From positions 19,768,290-19,832,289 of the forward strand of contig NC_086370.1 in NCBI RefSeq assembly GCF_036324505.1: DNA of 64,000 bases, read 5' to 3'. The notes beneath the pieces were generated by a model that saw nothing but the letters and a program-made list of their open reading frames with translations, had not been told where the DNA came from and did no database searches. This document shows, one piece after another, positions 1 to 10,885 of the stretch (position 1 is its first letter; every line of letters starts with the position of its first letter). Made by a program: the position numbers and the translations under genes. The DNA comes from Eleginops maclovinus. Its lineage: Eukaryota > Chordata > Actinopteri > Perciformes > Eleginopidae.

Positions 1-300
1 TGCTTTCCTATATGGTGAGAAGTGTGTGAAATTAGATGCACACATATAGTTACAAACATATACATCTCCCCCCCCCCCACACACACACACTGTTATAATA
101 GCTGCTGAATGCTGCCAGTCAATTTTCACATCTTGCCGCCGGCCACCGGGTCAGCAGCTCCACTTTTACTCTGAAAAGCTGCAGTCTGAATTAACCCCAC
201 GGATAGATAGAGAGCTCATCACTCCATCACACACACCTCTCTCTCTCTCTGTCTTTCTCCTGCACTCATGTCTCTCTCGCCCTCCCCTCCTAGCAGCATT
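1..300. other. Non-coding left edge
   Basis: Unique sequence with a short C/CA tract at 68-90 and a CT run near 236-250. The part from about 100 to 215 has mixed composition (a CCGCCGGCCACCGGG stretch followed by ATTAACCCC) and could be the edge of a regulatory block. No coding frame or splice signal was found. Confidence 0.5.
68..90. repeat. C11 tract followed by (AC)6
   Basis: Eleven C residues (68-78) run straight into six AC units (79-90). This is a short compound simple repeat and is probably length-variable. Confidence 0.95.
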
Positions 301-419
301 TGTCACCGCCGCTATTATTTCAGGTGTGCTAATGGCATCGCAGACACTTTTGCTGGGGGAGTGAAAAGGGGAGGATGGAAAACAGAAAAAGATGGAGAGG
401 ATTCATCATCATCACACAG

Positions 420-535
420 ACGCCCCAAAAAAATCCAGGGGTGAGGGATGTGGGTGAGGGGAGTCACGTGTCGGCCAGTCAGGGTGGAGGTGGAGGGGTG
501 AGGGTGGCAGTGGGTGAGGATGAGGAGGGGGTTTC
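420..535 (+). repeat. G-rich degenerate GGGTGAGG-like tract
   Basis: The plus strand carries repeated G-runs separated by TGA, TGGA and TGAGGA, including runs at 482-484, 495-498, 502-504, 512-514 and 527-531. It reads as a degenerate minisatellite of a GGGTGAGG-like unit. Loops are mostly too long for a strict G-quadruplex, but a relaxed one is possible. Open frames across it on both strands are products of this low complexity. Confidence 0.7.
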
Positions 536-1885
536 TCACACCTCCCTGGGAGACTGTGAATTGATCAGCACCTTAGAGAGAGACAAGGGGAGGAAGTGAG
601 AAAAAAAAAAAAGCAGAGATGAAGGATGACGATGAGGAGAGAACAAGTGGAAAAAGCTGGGTGTTGGAGCCCGGCTACAAAACCAGGAGGGGGAGCGATA
701 GTAAGGGGGGAGAGAGGGGAGGCTGCAGAGGAGGTGTGAAGACTCATCTTTTCCTGGATGGGTGTGAGAGTGGTCTGGGAGCACAGCATAGCCTAGTGGT
801 AATAAAGCAGCCACCATGCTTTAAGGGAACCACCGGAGGGGCTCTGATCCAAAACGTAATATTCAGGATGTGTGGTTACTGAACTTCATGGATCAATAAT
901 GAAATATTCCAGCTGTTACAAACATACCTGTTGAATTATTTTATCTTATTCTACTTGTGCATGGACTGAAATCATTTGGTTCCATCTCTATCCTTAGACC
1001 ATCTCATTTAAACGTGCATTATTACCTATTTGGTTTTGTGTCAGTCAGCGAGCGACATACCTGTCTCTGTGCCTTATACATAAGATCACTGTTATGTACG
1101 CACTTATAATATTTAAATATTGATTACAATTGCTATTGTTGCTGTGCACCAATGACAGCCATTTATTTCAAGTTTTATTTGTATTTATTTATTATTGTTG
1201 TATATATTGTTTATCTTATTACCGTTTAGATCCCTCTCTCTGTTGTGGATGATATTAAACATGTGTTATAGGTAATACTTTCTTAAATTTAAGTGCCATG
1301 AATGAATAGATTTAAACTTGCTCTGTCCACAGAATAAATAAATCCTTGTTAAATCAATCTATGTAAAAAAACAACACACATATTAAACGGCAAGGCATGG
1401 TGTACTGTAAATGTAAAGATGTTTTGGAGGTAGCACTTCCTATAATTTCCGTTTCCTGTATGGTTTGATACATGCTCTGTCCACAATATAAAAATACACT
1501 AAGTGATAATTCAACTTGGGTGTTCAATATATTGCAGCTGATCTTTAATTTTGGTCGGAAAAAGAGCTTTTATGTTGGAAACCGAGGATTTAAAGAACCC
1601 CCAACACAAGATTCCGCCACGTTGTTTGTGTGTTGTTTTCGCATGTTTCTTTGGATCTGATGATAGATATCTGTTTTCCTCCGGCTTTACGGCCAAACAT
1701 GTGCCACAGTGACTCCTTTTTTGGATTTTCAGAGTGAAACCGTTCCTCCAGATGATGACCGCTTTCTTGCACAGGCGGCTGGTAAGAGTATAAAAGTCTG
1801 AACCACGAGCGGCATTTGGCTTGTGGCTGATCTGTATCTCCCAGCCTGCAGAAAACACACGGACACCATGAGAGTACAGTTGGAA
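536..1885. other. AT-rich non-coding sequence, nothing assigned
   Basis: After an A12 run (601-612) and a purine-rich patch to about 730, the sequence is AT-rich and unique. The part around 1180-1345 (TTTATTTATTATTG, then GAATAAATAAATCC) resembles a degraded retrotransposon 3' end, but it lacks the diagnostic motifs of the clearer copies further right. No exon was found. Confidence 0.5.
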
Positions 1886-1925
1886 CACACACACACTCAC
1901 ATTCTCTCACACACTCACACACCAC
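1886..1925. repeat. Short degenerate CA/CTCACA repeat
   Basis: About 40 bases of CACACA mixed with CTCACA units. The overlapping minus-strand cysteine/valine-rich frame is a by-product of this repeat. Confidence 0.85.
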
Positions 1926-4900
1926 AAAACTGCAGTGCAGTGCTCAAAGTATGTGGAGGAAGGTGATTCAAAAACTAGATTGAGTTATGCTGTTATAATA
2001 AAATAAATAAGCAGTACATTTATTTATTGTACAAGTGAAGATGGAGCGGTTTCAGATTGAACTTTGAGAGGTTTGGCAGATTATTGTTGTGAGTGGTTTT
2101 CCCATGTAAATGATAGACGTGAAATAAATGTAAACAAAAAAACCCAATAACACGAATAGCAAGAATAAAAACTTGAACAATGATATCCAAAAAATAGTGA
2201 TTTTAATCCAGATATCAATCATTAAAGGGTGGTGCATTGTTAGGGTCTACAATACACAATAATATCAGACTTCATCCTGGCACATTTGACATTTATTTTG
2301 TATGATTTGCCCGCCTTCATCTTTTAAAGTTAAATAAACTAAATAATAAAGAGGGAAACTAGCATCTAAAAGCTTCAATAACATCCTGTTCTTTCTGAGT
2401 CCTCGGAGCCGTGTTCATGCTCAGCTCTGACTTCATTTTGCACACACTCGTCTGCACAGCCAAGTGTTTGTTTTTTTAGCTTTTAAGGTTCTTTGTATAT
2501 TTCCTTTGATGTGAATACTTTTTTAATGCTCAATAGTTTCTTAAAAATACTTATTTGTATTATCTTTATTTACCTACTTTACAACTTTGTTCTTAGGTAG
2601 TTTATGTTCGCAGCACCAGACACCGTAGCAAATTCCTTGTAAGTGTAAACGTACCTGGCTATAAATTTGATTCGGATAAGGTCTGTAATGTATGTTAACA
2701 CTGCACTAAAAAGATGTAATGTGCTTTGAAACAGTCACTAGATTCAGGAATATTGGTGACCTGTTGCAGAAGCGAGGTCCATGCACTAACGCTGCTTCTT
2801 CGCTGATCCTATTACTAATTTTGGGAGTACAAATACCCAACTGCTGGAGGAGTGTAGGTTACCGCTTCTAAATGTAGTGATGTGAAAATCTAATCTCGAT
2901 CTTCAGTTTGTCAGCAGCTTACAGCTCATCTAAACACATCTTGGTTCAGGTTTTGTCTTTCAGTATGAACCATCTTGATCGTATTCCTAAAATCAAAGGC
3001 TGGTTCGGTTAAAGTTACACTGCAAAATAAATTAGAATCAGTGTGTAAAATGTTGAGATGACACGGATACAAATATTTGTCTTCATATATATACATCTCA
3101 GGTCAGATACTTGCACAGCAGTTCAGCGGAGGGGCACTGGCACTGAATCAGATTACCAAACACGCTGATTGACTGCAGCGGTCGCTAGTGAACCTACAGC
3201 CATCTCCCCTAAACAAAGTTATCTCTACCGAAGTTCATGAAGGGGTCACATCATCTCGTCTAAGATCCCTGGTATACTGTACGACCCCACGGCGTCCCTA
3301 TAAAGAAGCTTTCAGAGCATTAATTCCTGTCAAATACAGAGAGCATAAATAGAAGCAGTTATTCTGCGACTGCAAACAAAATCCACCAAGGCTTTTTAGA
3401 CACAAACTTTTTTCTGTGAAAAGTTCTTCTGCACCCACACACCAACTGCCAAAGAATCAAGGTGCCGCGGCTCATTGTAAATTTCCACTTAGCTTTTGTT
3501 AATTATCACCAGTGTCACAACCATCAAAAGAAAACAACAGACGACTTGACGTGCACTAACGTTTGACACTTTTATTTTCATACCCTTTGTTCTGCCTCTC
3601 TTTCTTCCCTTCTGTGTTTATCACACATTATACAACACCTGCCTCACGTAATTATTCCTGCCTCTCACTTTTAGCGTTGTCCTTGAGTTTCTAAAAGCAG
3701 GCTGAACGTGCAAATTTGAAGATTTCTATTCAGAGAGCCGTGCACTGCATCGACAGAACAGTAATAACATTGTGATTAAGATAACCTGAATTATACAGGA
3801 TCCTTACCGGCATCCATGGACATACTTTATTATAAATCCTTTTTACTTAACTTTAATATGTGTTTTAATTCAAGATGGAAATTAACCTCTACAACTAAGC
3901 ATTTATTTTCAAAGAATAGAGAAGATCAGTTTTTTATTATTGTTAAAACTGTTAAAAATTGGAGTAGCAACTAATGTTCAATACCCTTCAGTTTGTAAAA
4001 GCATCTGTATAATCAATGTCTGGCACCACAGACCTGCTTCAGCTGATTTGGTTTGACCGTTTCTGAAGGATTTGCCAAATAATTGATATTTTTGCCTGAC
4101 TTTAAGGGTGTTTTCTCAGATTCAAGCCTTTTTTTAAAGGGTATTTAAATACATGTATAGTTATTTAAGTCAAAACCTTCACAAACACAGCCAACCCTAC
4201 TTGCAAAAATCTCCTTGAGTGCAAAAGGACTTGCATTGTGTTCGTGTCTGGGTTTGGTATTTTGTATACTGTCACTAAAAAACGTGTAGCTTTTACATTT
4301 CAAAATATGAAATATCAGAGAGTGTGTCCCTGAAAATGTTTGTAAATGTAAAGTTTTTACTATAATTTTGACTAGTAGTTTTTGAGTTAACAAAACTAAA
4401 CTGGAAAACAGACTCTAAGGATATTTGTAATTCAACAGAGAGAGAAACTGAGCGGCTGCGGCGGACCGCTGTGCTTTCCGATGGGAAAAACTCAGATTTC
4501 CTGCAGAAACAGTGACAGGATGAATCAGCCCTGATTGACATTTTAGCTGTGATTACACCGCGCCTGGATCTGCTGCTCACCACCAAACCACCAGAGCTTC
4601 CAGTGCAGCGGCTTTAACTCCCCACTTCCTGTTATTTTCACCAAATCCTGGAATATAAACTAAAATCTAATTAACTCGACATATAAAGTGTCACAAACTC
4701 ACAGCATGGGACCCATAAACTGATGTAGACTTGAGTGTTTATGGTATATAAACAAAGGGGTATTGACAAAAAAAGTAGCAGATAATTGAGTTTACTGAAT
4801 CAGGACAACTCATCGTGTTAGACACAAAATAAGAAATAAATTAGTTTCACATTATATAGTTAACCATCTGCTGTGGTGGAAAGTCAATTAGCACATATGG

Positions 4901-5780
4901 CAAAATGAAATAGGTAATTAGAGGAGCTTTAATTTATTTAGGTTCCTTTAAAACCATTTACGCTACTTTTTAATGTACTTTAATTGAGTTTGAGATTCAT
5001 TTTTTTATGACAAACAAAGTAATTTAATGCATCTTCAATTGATTAACTCACCCAACATACCGGTTTCAAACAACCTTAACCTAGTTTTTTTTATAACTTC
5101 AATATCTGAGAACTTCTCCGCCAAAGCCCGTCTGTGACACAAATCTAGTCGGACTAAGTGCTGGAATTATTTGCAAATATTTCTTGACCTGTGCTTGTAA
5201 AGTCTCGCTGTTCCTCCCAGTGGAAACACAAAAATCTCCCGGTGGTTTAGGAGCAGAGCGGGTTAATCGGAGTCTCCCGAGGGAGTCAACATCACAGGGC
5301 GGCGCATAAACATTTTAGAGATTGACCTTTAACCTATAAGGCACAAAAAAAAAAGTCTGGTAGGGGTTACACGTCCAAAACCATTACACATCACAAGCAA
5401 TTTCCCTCAGACGTTCAGACAGGTAAATTGTATGCAGGCAGAAAGTCACATTGTCGAGCCGTTTGAAACCAAAAGTTCCTCGAAGTAAATCAGATGAATA
5501 GTTTTACTTCCATTGTGAAACGCACGTGACGTAATCCTGCATGCAAACACAAATCTACAAACACACTCACGGCCCGTCTAAGAGTCAGTCTGACAACATC
5601 AGTGCAACCTGATCCGGGTTAATAAAGCCTTACCTGCATTTACTGCTCCGTTAAAACGCCCTCTTGTTGTTCTACCAATTCACCACACTGTAATTGCACT
5701 GCGGCTGCATATGGTCCTCATCTAGCGGCCGGCGCAAGATAAAAGCCAACAGCAAGCGAGTGTACAACGCAGGGGAGAAG
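1926..5780. other. Long AT-rich unique stretch without recognised features
   Basis: Nearly 4 kb of AT-rich unique sequence with many short A/T runs. I found no exon with paired splice sites, no tRNA-like promoter boxes and no retrotransposon tail. A more mixed portion at about 3110-3500 and a GC-rich portion at about 5100-5330 could hold regulatory sequence, but nothing specific supports that. Confidence 0.5.
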
Positions 5781-5830
5781 TGTGTGTGTGCATGTTCATA
5801 TACGTGACTATTGTGTGTGTGCATGTATGT
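5781..5830. repeat. Two short TGTGTG-CATG repeats
   Basis: The same unit, TGTGTGTGTGCATG, occurs at 5781 and again at 5812, separated by TTCATATACGTGACTAT. It is a small tandem duplication of a GT microsatellite with a CATG end. Confidence 0.85.
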
Positions 5831-6719
5831 AAGCATTTTAGGGTAAATTGGACCCAACATAACTCAGGGGATAGTTAGGAAAACGGCATGATGTCACCGT
5901 TATTACTCTGTAAACGCAGTTGATTTGGCTTTGAGGATTTCTGCAGGCGGCCGCCTCGGACATGTGCGCCGGGGCTGGTTCACAGATCCCACCTCCACAT
6001 CCAGGCTTTGAACTATTTTTTACTGAGAATCAGAGTGAAGTATTAACACATCAGGCCAAATGAGTCGACTTATTAGTCACTTAGTGTGTGTTTTATTACT
6101 TTTAGAGGAATATTCGGGACATCTTTACTTGGAAATTACAGAGCTAACAGAGGTGCTAAATTAAACATCCTCCAATGACTTTTTAAAAGCATTATGTTAC
6201 TACTAAAAAATACATTCAGTTAGGGCTCTTATATTTTTCTAATCTTCAGACGATGACTTTGGCAACACACTAAATAAACAACTCAATAACAGGATTACGC
6301 CTGACAGGAGATTGGCTCGAGGACGACCTCACTGTGCTTCCTCCGTGCTAATGTGAGTGATTTTGCCTGCTCTGCCCAGTCAGGTTTATGAAACTCGGAC
6401 GGATTAGTGCCCAGCTGGGGCTCAGTAAACCAACACTCGGCCTTTGGACTCACACCACCAAACATGACTTCCCAAACAAATCTCGACGTCCACCCCGCCT
6501 TTATTTTTTCCTCTTCACGGGCATCGCTATCACAGCCTTCCAGAGCAACTCAAACAAGACTCTTCAAACACACACACACCCTGCTCCAAATTAAAACAAC
6601 AGGGCTTATTGAGCAATACTCTTCTAATGGTTTCATCCACCAATGGTTTCATCTTTGCCGAATAAACACACATGCAGCCTAAAAAAAAGGAGCCGCTCTC
6701 CTCTCTTCTTACGTAAGCT
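5831..6719. other. Unique non-coding sequence
   Basis: Mixed-composition sequence with a GC-rich patch at 5945-5985 (GGCGGCCGCC). Two overlapping plus-strand frames at 6388-6682 have no splice context, no conserved motif and end in a CA-rich stretch, so I treat them as chance. Confidence 0.5.
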
Positions 6720-7010
6720 GGCAGAAAATCTCCTAAATCCCTCTCTTTTGCCGTTGTTGTGTTACGTCTCGGCTAGTGCGCTCTTTAGAAGAGCATCTGA
6801 GACCAGAGGCAATTAGAATCAGAGTGGGGCCTTTTGGGCATCAGACCATTTAGCATAGAGGCTAATAAGGGCGGCTATCGTGAAACACACGGAGCTATGG
6901 GCACTGCGGCACTGAAGGTGATTTGACGGCACTGAGTCGTATCAAAGAGCTTCAAGATGTTTGATTCTCCCAGTGAGAGGATAGTTTCTCTGGAGCGAAT
7001 GCGGGGAATT
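6720..7010. promoter_or_regulatory. Candidate regulatory block
   Basis: Low-repeat, mixed-composition sequence with GGCAATTAGAATC, a CATTTAGCATAGAGGCTAATAAG stretch in two halves around 6846-6870, and a GGCACTG motif repeated near 6901-6935 (GGCACTGCGGCACTGAAGG, then GGCACTGAG). Repeated short motifs and TAAT cores are consistent with an enhancer. Confidence 0.3.
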
Positions 7011-7378
7011 CAATCCCCAAGGACTCGCGCATCTGCTCCGGTGATATATTTTTAAATGTCCAATGTTTTTTTGGCTCTTTAAGACAAACCGCTATAGATC
7101 CAGCTGTAGAAATAACGGAGGACACAGTCTCACCCTGTCATGTAAGAAACTGGGACATAAATGGAAGATCCATAAAGAGAGGAACTCACATTTCTAACAC
7201 AAAAACTGTTCAATAAAAGGCAATGTGACCTCTGCAACTACAATCTTTTCACTAAAGATATAAGAATGTAGATCATCCCTATTTCTAACTTTTTGACAGG
7301 TGTGTTAATCTGTCAGAGGACCAGAAGGGAAACGGTTAAAAGAAAGCATTAGATTAAGATCCAGAGACAATGTGTGTG

Positions 7379-7490
7379 CAGGAGACAATGAGAGGAAAGG
7401 TCATAAAGAGAGGAGAAGAAGAAGAGGGAGAGAAGGAGTGAACAAGGCAGAAGAAAAGCAAGAAAGAGGAAAAAGAGAAAGAAAGCAATG
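7379..7490 (+). repeat. Purine-rich (GA/GAA) tract
   Basis: The plus strand is almost all A and G, with AGGAGAAGAAGAAGAGGG and GAAAAAGAGAAAGAAAG stretches. It explains the lysine/arginine/glutamate-rich frame on plus and the serine/phenylalanine-rich frame on minus. 7011-7378 next to it shows nothing recognisable. Confidence 0.85.
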
Positions 7491-7754
7491 GAAGGTTGCT
7501 GCTAATTCTTCCATATCTAAGCCTCTTTGCAGAAACTCCCTTTGTCTTCCAAGTCCCAGTCATTAGAGCCTAATCCTATCAACCAGGGGCTAATCTGAGG
7601 GCAGAGAGTTCAGCCCCCTCAGCTCCACAGGCCAACACACACACTCACACAACCAGGTACACACATAAATGCACAGGACATGTAAACACGTGAAGAAAAA
7701 CGTGAAGGTTTGGATCATTTATGCACACAGGCAGAAAACGCAAAGACGTTTGAA

Positions 7755-7939
<185 letters not shown>

Positions 7940-8042
7940 TACTATACACAGTATTCATAATATCTCTCCAAAAAGTTCACTTTCTGACCAAACTTTTAAG
8001 GTTTTGTGTGTCTGGGTGGATCAGAAACCTGCGTACGTGCCG

Positions 8043-8095
8043 GTGTGTGTGTGTGTGTGAGTGTGTGTGTTGGGAGGTGGGAGGTGGGGGGCATC
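8043..8095. repeat. Short GT array followed by G-rich sequence
   Basis: GT units at 8043-8070 with one GA interruption, followed by GGGAGGTGGGAGGTGGGGGG to about 8092. The G-runs after the GT array could support a quadruplex. Confidence 0.9.
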
Positions 8096-8099
8096 AGTT

Positions 8100-8770
8100 T
8101 CCCACACATTCCAGCAGAGCCTCTCCCCACTGCCATCATCATTCTCCTCTTTATTTCAGCGCTGACTATGCCCCAAGATTAGTTATTGATCAGCGGGGAT
8201 ATAAATTATTCTAAAGTGAAAGCCCAACAACACAGTCGTTATAGATCGACCATTGACCAGCTCCGATGCATCATTCCACTTCCACCGCACTGCACCCCTG
8301 CCACCGGCCGGAGAAATGCTCAAATAATGAGATGGGGGATTTTTATGACTCGGGCACACTCTGCTTGACCTTTTCCGGGGGAGAGGTAGATGGATGATAT
8401 CCGCATCGTGTTCTCGAATGCGATGCCATTCGGAGAGTTTGGCCAGAATGACCCGGGAAATTAAGACACAGACGGATTTTGATGGAGATGAATAGCCACC
8501 ATGAGAGGTAGCCTGGAGTTACTTCTCGGTGTCAAGTAAAGGATCAAATATGAAGAGTTTGCTAGAAAATTAATTATCCGCCTTGTGGAAACTGCCTGGC
8601 TGCAGCGTTGACTTACAGAATGAATGACAGCCGAAAATGGATTTAATGAGATGAGTCTTTGGTTGACAAAGAATTGACCTCGCTATCTTATTAGAGGCAT
8701 TAGATGATGGCTAGGTGATATTCAAAGACCAAATGGGCTTGTATAAGTCCTTCCAATCAGATAACTTATT
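8100..8770. promoter_or_regulatory. Candidate regulatory block (large)
   Basis: About 670 bases without simple repeats. Features include AAATTAATTATCCG near 8566, GATTAGTTATTGATCAG near 8177, a GGCCAGAATGACCCGGG stretch near 8440, and TTTAATGAGATGAGTC near 8642. The density of TAAT cores next to GC-rich motifs makes this one of the better enhancer candidates in the left third. No frame through it is flanked by good splice sites. Confidence 0.4.
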
Positions 8771-9547
8771 AGTAAACCTGTGTTTTAGTCTAGTATTACC
8801 TAAGGGCAATGCTTTGTACTTGGTGGCAGTTAGTGATTATTCTAAATATTTTCTGTGTCGTTTTTTTTAAGTCAATTAATGTGAAAAATGGTGAAAAAAT
8901 CCACGACAGAGATCAGTAATCACGCTTTTAAACTGCTTGTTTTAATGTGGGTTAAAAATACTCTGTTAACCTTAGGAGAGCGGGGTAGACATGGCTTAAT
9001 TAATAACCAATTGGTTCATTTTAACCATACAGTCTGCCACCTCCATCCACCCTGACCTATTCCACGTATGGACTTTGTCGCTCTACAGTAACTGGATTTC
9101 TTTAATACTTCTTTATTTCTCAACCTCCCATGGACGACAGTGTTGTTCCTAAAGCGCCTAGCAGCCTTTGCCACTTAAACGTAAACATTTCAGCGCAGTT
9201 TTTTTGTTAGCTTTCATTACATGAAGCTGTTCAGTGTAAGCTGCGTCTCGCCTCGTGTTGCTTCGAGGTTTGATCACAGTTTGGTTGAGTTGTTGCTTTG
9301 TGCAGAGTAGTGAGAAGGCGGAGATGGGGCTTGTACAAACGGGGGAATTTATCCATGGAGGTGTCAGAGAGTTTAGTAAAGTGTAAAATACTTAAAGCAT
9401 CAGGGCAACACAATCCCTCGCTGGTCACAGTATAAATCACCATATATTCTTATTGGCCTAAGCCCTTGTTATGAGTAAATACATCCACAGGCAAGAGAGG
9501 CTGGCAAGGTTCACAGGAGACTCATCCAGCAATGGCAGAGGGAAAAT

Positions 9548-9550
<3 letters not shown>
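8771..9550. other. Unique AT-rich sequence
   Basis: No exon, repeat or RNA signal. A TTAATTAATAACCAATTGG stretch near 8996 could belong to a regulatory site, but it is isolated. Confidence 0.5.
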
Positions 9551-9596
<46 letters not shown>

Positions 9597-9642
9597 CGTG
9601 TGTGTGTGTGTGTGTGTTCGTGTGTGTGTGTGTGTGTGTGTG
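9551..9642. repeat. (TG)n array with two TTCG interruptions
   Basis: About 92 bases of TG units interrupted by TTCG at 9595-9598 and again at 9617-9620. The 22-base spacing shows that one interruption was copied with its flanking TG units by slippage or unequal exchange. Confidence 0.97.
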
Positions 9643-10129
9643 CCGCTTAGGGAGGCTAAGGAGAGGATAAGGAGATCAGCAGAGGGGGAATATCACGCCT
9701 CTTAAGCATGTATACACTTTCTAACTTTTACTTTTTCACCCAAAACCTAAATAAATCCCCGCTCATCTGAGCATAGCCTCCCCTCACCCCGCTGTATTTG
9801 TCCGTCAGATAATCAAACTTCCCTTATTGGCACAGCCTGAAACACCCTAAGCCTGACAAATTTCAAACTAAACCAAACATATTTAACAACAGCGTCTTAT
9901 TTCCAATCAGTGCTGCCTGTTTACGACGTTTCTTCCTCACTGTGTTGGAACAAGCCTCCCGTATATTAACCGAAAGCACACAACATCTAGTCATTTTCCA
10001 TCCCAGGCCCGAATTATTTATTGCTTTCAGTTCCTTGTCTATTTAATGGATGAATTGGGTTAACGGACAGAAGAGGGAGTGGGGTAGGGGGGGGGGGGAG
10101 AGAGTGGGAGGGAAAAAAACAGTTTCATA
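9643..10129. other. Unique sequence with a G-run
   Basis: Nothing recognised apart from a G-rich tract near 10079-10110 containing a G-run of about 12. The frame at 10050-10247 starts in it and is not supported. Confidence 0.5.
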
Positions 10130-10440
10130 TTTCTGTAAGCCTCAAACTTTTGGCAAACAGAAGAAAAGAGAACTTGGCCCTAATTCCATCTCACGCTGGC
10201 GTTTGTGCATTCTAAGTTCTCGGGGGCTGCTCTGGCGGAGGGCCTGAGCCCGTAAATTGGATATTAGGGGCCGATATAAAGGAGCCTGTGTGTGCTCCCG
10301 TCCCGGGGAATTATTGCCTGCAATATCCCTGCGTATGCGTCTGGGGCTTCCGAAGCCAGGCCAGATAGATCCTCATCTCATAAGGGGGCCAAGACTATAT
10401 CCATCGCTCCTTAACTTTTATGAAGCTCCCAAGCTCTACA
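10130..10440. promoter_or_regulatory. Candidate regulatory block
   Basis: Balanced-composition, repeat-free DNA with CCGTAAATTGGATATTAGG near 10250, GGGGAATTATTGCCTGCAAT near 10306 and a CTGGGGCTTCCGAAGCCAGG partial dyad near 10341. Frames are open on the plus strand for 60-85 codons, but I saw no acceptor/donor pair and no familiar protein. Confidence 0.4.
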
Positions 10441-10482
10441 ATGGGATTTGCCAGGGTGTCTTTTCCCCTTATCCAAGCAGTA

Positions 10483-10511
10483 GGGGGGGGCAGGGCTGGG
10501 GTGGGGGGGGG
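10483..10511 (+). other. Strict G-quadruplex motif
   Basis: Four G-runs, G8 (10483-10490), G3 (10493-10495), G4 (10498-10501) and G9 (10503-10511), are separated by CA, CT and T. All loops are 1-2 bases, which predicts a very stable quadruplex on the plus strand. Confidence 0.85.
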
Positions 10512-10654
10512 TGACAATGCAGATATAGCTGCATTCTTCGGGCTCCAAAGCTCCGACTTCCTATTTGAATACAAGCATCCAAATTGTAAAGTGGCATTCT
10601 TCTTTTCCTCTGTGAAGCCTGCTCCGTGGCGAGATTTCTTTCGGTTTAGGAAAT

Positions 10655-10885
10655 GCTCCCCCCACCCCTCACTTTCCCCTCTTTTCCTCCTACTCTCTTT
10701 CTGTTTATTCCTTTCTTGCATCTTTTTCCTGTTGTTTACTCTCACTCCCAACCTCTCCTTGATTGCCTCTCCCTCCCTCGGCTTTCCTTAAGTCTTGTTC
10801 TCTCTTACGAAGGGCTTCAGTGACTGCCCTCCCCTCCTCCTCTCTCGCCATGCCCTTGTGCCCCCCCCCCCACCTCCTCCTTCTT
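10655..10885 (+). repeat. Pyrimidine-rich tract
   Basis: The plus strand is dominated by C and T (CCCCTC, TTTCCTCC, CTCTCTT) and includes a C-run near 10861-10871. It explains the long serine/leucine/phenylalanine-rich plus frame and the lysine/arginine-rich minus frame around 10395-10791. Confidence 0.8.

Noticed and set aside
1180..1345. LINE tail near the left end
   Set aside because: AT-rich words resemble one, but the diagnostic GCACTTTGAAT or GGGA-(T)-AATAAAG motifs are absent.
10395..10791. Frames of about 120 codons on both strands
   Set aside because: They follow G-runs and a pyrimidine-rich tract, and composition explains them.
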